From: DASYTH01 sp035762905
GTDB lineage: Bacteria > Actinomycetota > Actinomycetes > Mycobacteriales > Pseudonocardiaceae
DNA: 7,322 nt
Reading direction: 5' to 3'
Assembly: GCF_035762905.1 (NCBI RefSeq)
Contig: NZ_DASUCC010000055.1
Span: 1 to 7,322 of the forward strand
This document shows, piece by piece, positions 6,201 to 7,322 of this stretch. Under the pieces are notes generated by a model. The model saw only the letters and a list, made by a program, of their open reading frames with translations, made no database searches and was not told the DNA's origin. The first letter of the stretch is position 1; every line of letters starts with the position of its first letter. A program made the position numbers and the translations under genes.

Positions 6201-7322
6201 GGGGTCGGCCAGTGCGCCGGTTGCGATGGACACGATGGGTAGTTGGGGTGGGTGGTAGGTGAGGGTTTCGGCGATGGCGCGGAATTCGGCGAGCATGGGT
6301 TGCATGCGCGGGGAGTGGAAGGCGTGGGAGACGGTGAGCCGTCTGGTCTTGGCCCAGCGCGGCGCCAACTCCTCGATGGCTTCCTGGTCACCGGAGATGA
6401 CCACGGCGGTGGGGCCGTTGATCGCGGCGATGCTGACCCGGTCTTCGAGGCCGGCGATTGCCTCGGCGACCTCGGTTTCGGTGGCCTGGATGGCGAGCAT
6501 GGCGCCGCCGGTGGGCAGGGCTTGCATGAGTTTGCCGCGGGCGGCGACCAGGGTGCAGGCATCGTCCAACGACAGGACACCGGCGACGTGGGCGGCGGCC
6601 AACTCGCCGATGGAGTGGCCGAGCAGGAAGTCCGGGGTGATGCCCCAGGACTGCAGCAGCCGGAACAGGGCGACTTCCAGGGCGAACAGGGCGGCCTGGG
6701 TGAACACGGTCTGGTTGATCAGATCCGGGTCGGTGAACAGGACATCCTTGAGCGGGCGGTCGAGTTCGGTGTCCAGCCGCGCGCAGACCGCGTCGAGGGT
6801 GTCGGCGAAAACCGGGTGGGTGGCGTAGAGCTGGCTGCCCATACCGGGGCGTTGGGAGCCCTGACCGGAGAACAGGAACGCCAACCGGCCCTCGGTCGCG
6901 GTGCCGCGCACCAGGTTCGGTGCCGCACCGCCGTCAGCCAACGCGGCCAGACCGGCATGGAGATCGTCGACATCGCCGAGCAGCACCGCGCGGTGGTCCA
7001 GGGCGGCCCTGGTCGTGGCCAGCGAGAAGCCGATGTCCAGCGGGGAGTCGGTGTCCACGGCGGCGCGCAGCCGGGCGGCCTGGGCAAGCAGGGCGGGTTC
7101 GGATCGGGCGGACAGTACCCAGGGCAGTGTTTCCGGGACGGTACCTTCCGGCACGTCCGGCGTTTCCTCGGCCGGCGGTTGCTCGATGATGATGTGGGCG
7201 TTGGTGCCGCTGATGCCGAAGGAGGAGATGGCGGCCCGGCGCGGTCGGTCATCGGGCCAGGGCTGCGATTCGGTGAGCAGTTCGACGTTGCCGGTGGTCC
7301 AGTCGACGTGTGGGGTGGGGTG
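1..7322 (-). CDS. Modular type I polyketide synthase, partial at both ends (module N end plus most of module N+1)
   Basis: The protein extends a polyketide chain bound to ACP domains, by decarboxylative condensation with malonyl units followed by module-specific reduction; it is a cytosolic megasynthase. One frame (codons 3-5 up to 7320-7322) is open across the window. Translated from 7322 downward it reads, in order: KS end, AT, KR dimerisation element, KR, ACP, KS, AT, DH, structural KR half, ER start. Catalytic motifs fall in the same frame throughout, so I see no frameshift or internal stop. The N-terminus lies beyond 7322 and the C-terminus beyond 1. ACP and the next KS are joined by only about 20 residues with no docking domain or stop/start between them, so both modules are on one polypeptide. 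I found no TTA leucine codon in frame. The family call is certain. The pathway and product are unknown, and the final compound cannot be named from two modules. Confidence 0.98.
225..640 (-). other. Structural (non-catalytic) half of the KR of module N+1, shortened
   Basis: In fully reducing modules the ER is inserted between the structural and catalytic halves of the KR; this is the first half. It begins LFTVEW (Trp at 612-614), has a Pro/Thr-rich stretch (APTPTATPTPSS), then VLGQLQSWLAEE (around 495-530), KLVVVSRNAVA, GVWGLVRSAQSEHPDRLVLVD and a PRLTR end. These are standard blocks of this subdomain. Only about 26 residues separate VEW from VLGQ. From memory of the family, most copies have several dozen more residues there, covering the first strands and helices. 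It has no catalytic residues by nature. Confidence 0.85.
675..1487 (-). other. Dehydratase (DH) domain of module N+1, with an unusual Asp in the catalytic His motif
   Basis: It dehydrates the beta-hydroxyacyl-ACP to the enoyl form. The double-hotdog fold begins at DHPLLGLPVW (1485-1487 downward). The catalytic His is at 1386-1388 in HVVHDTVVLP, matching HxxxGxxxxP except that the usual Gly is Asp (1374-1376). The catalytic Asp is in HPALLDAALHA (888-890). Supporting motifs are YGTEFRG (around 990-1008) and LPFAWTGVALHATGA (around 775-820). The length of ~270 residues is normal. The His-Asp pair argues for activity. A Thr-Asn repeat (1119-1136) sits in a surface-type stretch before the second hotdog. 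Confidence 0.93.
1119..1136 (-). repeat. In-frame hexanucleotide tandem repeat encoding Thr-Asn x3 within DH
   Basis: Three exact copies of GTTGGT on the plus strand (AACACC-type on the coding strand) give alternating Thr and Asn in the sense LLTNTNTNP. It lies between the first and second hotdog regions of the DH, a place where length variation is tolerated. Copy number could change by slippage without losing frame. Confidence 0.9.
1521..1619 (-). other. Post-AT linker, module N+1
   Basis: It contains RRVDLPTYAFQRQRFW with the terminal Trp at 1521-1523, the same packing motif as after the first AT. It is followed by only about 12 residues before the DH begins, so there is no KR dimerisation element here, as expected for a DH-containing module. 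Confidence 0.87.
1620..2501 (-). other. Acyltransferase (AT) domain of module N+1, predicted malonyl-CoA specific
   Basis: It loads malonyl extender onto the ACP of this module, which lies outside the window. It starts with VAFLFTGQGSQHPGMG. The nucleophile Ser is in GHSIGE (2223-2225, with His 2226-2228), and the specificity motif is HAFHS (Phe-His at 1926-1931), so malonyl is predicted as in module N. In the 104 residues from GHSIGE to HAFHSP I count 11 differences from the first AT. Two shortenings stand out. The loop reading VISSGNLTDPAHWV is 8 residues shorter than its counterpart, and the C-terminal stretch between ALV and the GRDEPET motif is 4 residues shorter. Catalytic residues are unaffected. 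Confidence 0.95.
2502..2741 (-). other. KS-to-AT linker domain, module N+1, shortened
   Basis: A Pro/Asp/Glu-rich start after the KS is followed by PWPLSAHSAAALRVQIDRL and DVAWSLATGRAALDHRTVIL, which identifies the linker domain. Only 14 residues (NPGPAVTGTVRPGK) separate TVIL from the AT start VAFLF, against 31 at the same place in module N. The missing portion corresponds to the helix with the LxAGLAALA pattern in the other copy. The frame is maintained. Folding is probably tolerated, because the AT that follows is complete in its core. Confidence 0.85.
2742..4001 (-). other. Ketosynthase (KS) domain of module N+1, complete
   Basis: It accepts the chain from the upstream ACP and catalyses decarboxylative Claisen condensation with the next malonyl-ACP. 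About 420 residues, the normal length, run from EPIAIIAMSCRFPG to the GTNAHVII end. The catalytic triad is intact: Cys in VDTACSSSL (3486-3488), His in EAHGTGTTLGDP (3081-3083) and His in KSNIGHTQAAAG (2967-2969). There is no Gln or Ser replacing the Cys, so it is an elongating KS and not a KSQ loading domain. Other conserved blocks, such as MDPQQRLLLE and GRCKAFSAAADGTGWSEG, are present. Confidence 0.97.
4068..4308 (-). other. Acyl carrier protein (ACP) domain of module N
   Basis: It carries the growing chain on a phosphopantetheine arm. About 80 residues run from PAERLPALVELVRSE to LAEHLGG. The arm attaches to Ser in LGFDSLTAVELRDRL (Ser codon 4179-4181), and the canonical LPAGLVFDYPT helix III region follows. 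The domain ends only about 20 residues before the next KS (linker rich in Ala, Glu, Pro and Thr), so the chain passes within the same polypeptide. Confidence 0.96.
4450..5690 (-). other. Ketoreductase (KR) domain of module N, A-type, probably active
   Basis: It reduces the beta-ketoacyl-ACP intermediate to a beta-hydroxy group with NADPH. The structural half (~5690-5160) starts at SWRYRVHWQPL. The catalytic half (~5130-4450) has the Rossmann motif TGGTGALG near 5057-5090. The active-site set is complete: Lys in MRAKVSG (4785-4787), Ser in FSSIS (4713-4715), Tyr in GGYAAAN (4674-4676) and the Asn four residues after it. The Trp of GVWGSGGQ (4698-4700) is the A-type marker, and the B-type Leu-Asp-Asp motif is replaced by VDRT after HTAG. 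Gln three residues before the catalytic Tyr points to A1 rather than A2. By the usual rules the product is an L-hydroxy group. The extender is malonyl, so no methyl centre is set. Confidence 0.93.
5700..5834 (-). other. KR dimerisation element between AT and KR, module N
   Basis: About 45 residues begin with ATESRFWAAVEREDLDTLAE (about 5834-5775) and end with a VLPALSAWRRNRR stretch. Established knowledge: PKS modules without a DH often carry a small helical dimerisation element of this pattern (FW..VE..D...L, then LP.LS.WRR) just before the KR. Its presence here, and its absence from the DH-containing module, fits that rule. It has no catalytic role. I am confident of the pattern and less sure of exact borders. 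Confidence 0.82.
5874..5999 (-). other. Post-AT linker, module N
   Basis: It follows the AT end (YVHGVPVDW, Trp at 5943-5945) and carries RRVDLPTYPFQHQRFW, with the final Trp at 5874-5876. This is the conserved post-AT motif that packs back onto the KS and linker domain in modular PKSs. The second module has the same element at 1521-1590 with Ala for Pro and Arg for His. Confidence 0.88.
6000..6884 (-). other. Acyltransferase (AT) domain of module N, predicted malonyl-CoA specific
   Basis: It selects the extender unit and loads it on the module's ACP. The domain begins with LAFLFSGQGSQ (GQGSQ at 6852-6866). The nucleophile Ser is in GHSIGE (Ser codon 6612-6614, preceding His 6615-6617). The specificity motif is HAFHS (central Phe-His at 6315-6320), the signature of malonyl-specific ATs; methylmalonyl ATs usually have YASH there and GHSQG around the serine. 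The C-terminal ELGPDG motif and a complete PxYW loop (TPDYWVHHVR) are present. It strongly resembles the second AT at 1620-2501. Specificity comes from established motif rules and is an inference here, though both motifs agree. Confidence 0.95.
6885..7178 (-). other. KS-to-AT linker domain, module N
   Basis: These ~98 residues link the KS to the AT. A Pro/Glu-rich start is followed by PWVLSARSEPALLAQAARLR and then a DIGFSLATTRAALDHRAVLL segment, the usual pattern of the small alpha/beta linker that rigidly joins KS to AT. The segment between DHRAVLL and the AT start (LAFLF) is 31 residues, normal for the family. The equivalent piece in module N+1 is 14 residues. Confidence 0.85.
7179..7322 (-). 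other. Ketosynthase (KS) domain of module N, C-terminal end only
   Basis: This is the last ~48 residues of a beta-ketoacyl synthase. It begins with a TPHVDW segment, passes through an RPRRAAISSFG stretch and ends in the highly conserved GTNAHIIIEQ motif that closes PKS KS domains. The active-site Cys and both catalytic His residues lie upstream of the window, so activity cannot be judged. It closely matches the end of the complete KS at 2742-2870, with changes such as Ile for Met in the FG(I/M)SG motif. Confidence 0.95.

Larger units (their letters stand above)
5874..7322 (-). repeat. Direct paralogous repeat, copy 1 (KS end to post-AT linker, module N)
   Basis: This stretch has a collinear counterpart at 1521-2882, about 4.4 kb away in the same orientation. 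Both encode KS end, linker, AT and post-AT motif with high identity at protein level and long matching runs at DNA level, especially 6390-6720 against 1990-2320. It is module-type repetition and not a mobile element. Confidence 0.8.

Noticed and set aside
1..7322. Search for a non-PKS or unknown system, CRISPR, RNA genes, transposon ends, promoters and terminators
   Set aside because: The window is continuously coding for PKS domains on the minus strand. The repeats found are paralogous domains or a short in-frame hexamer. No spaced repeats, tRNA-like folds or inverted terminal repeats were noticed by eye.

Overview
The window is very GC-rich and lies entirely inside one protein-coding frame on the minus strand. 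The frame is phased so that codons occupy positions 3k to 3k+2, and it stays open from base 7322 to base 3 (2,440 codons). No start or stop codon of the gene lies inside the window. The encoded protein is a multimodular type I polyketide synthase (PKS) of the actinomycete kind (Streptomyces, Amycolatopsis, Actinoplanes and relatives). This is an inference from composition, domain order and motif style; I do not recognise the specific pathway, so I give no gene symbol.

Layout in the direction of transcription (high to low coordinates): the last ~48 residues of a ketosynthase (KS) at 7322-7179; a KS-AT linker; a malonyl-type acyltransferase (AT, ~6884-6000); a post-AT linker ending in the conserved aromatic/Trp motif; a short helical KR dimerisation element (~5834-5700); a ketoreductase (KR) with its structural half (~5690-5160) and its catalytic half (~5130-4450); and an acyl carrier protein (ACP, ~4308-4068). 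A short in-chain linker then leads straight into a second, complete module start: KS (4001-2742), KS-AT linker, malonyl-type AT (~2501-1620), dehydratase (DH, ~1487-675), the structural half of a second KR (~640-225), and the beginning of an enoylreductase (ER, ~225 to the window edge). The catalytic KR and ACP of this second module must lie beyond position 1.

The two modules work in series on one polypeptide. Module N (KS-AT-KR-ACP) should add an unbranched two-carbon unit and leave a hydroxyl. The KR carries A-type marks (the active-site Trp is present and the Leu-Asp-Asp motif is absent), which predicts an L-configured alcohol. Module N+1 (KS-AT-DH-ER-[KR-ACP]) should add a second malonyl unit and reduce it fully to a methylene, if the unseen parts are intact. 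The predicted chain segment is therefore -CH(OH)-CH2- followed by -CH2-CH2-.

The points that deserve attention lie within this family rather than outside it. The two ATs are nearly identical over a long core. The second module is shortened at several places relative to the first or to the usual family length (KS-AT linker, an AT loop, the AT C-terminus and the structural KR half). The DH has Asp where the HxxxGxxxxP motif usually has Gly. Base composition is patchy, with strongly strand-skewed tracts next to balanced ones. I see no evidence of a non-PKS system, RNA gene, mobile element, CRISPR array, promoter or terminator. No stretch of 300 bases is free of coding sequence.
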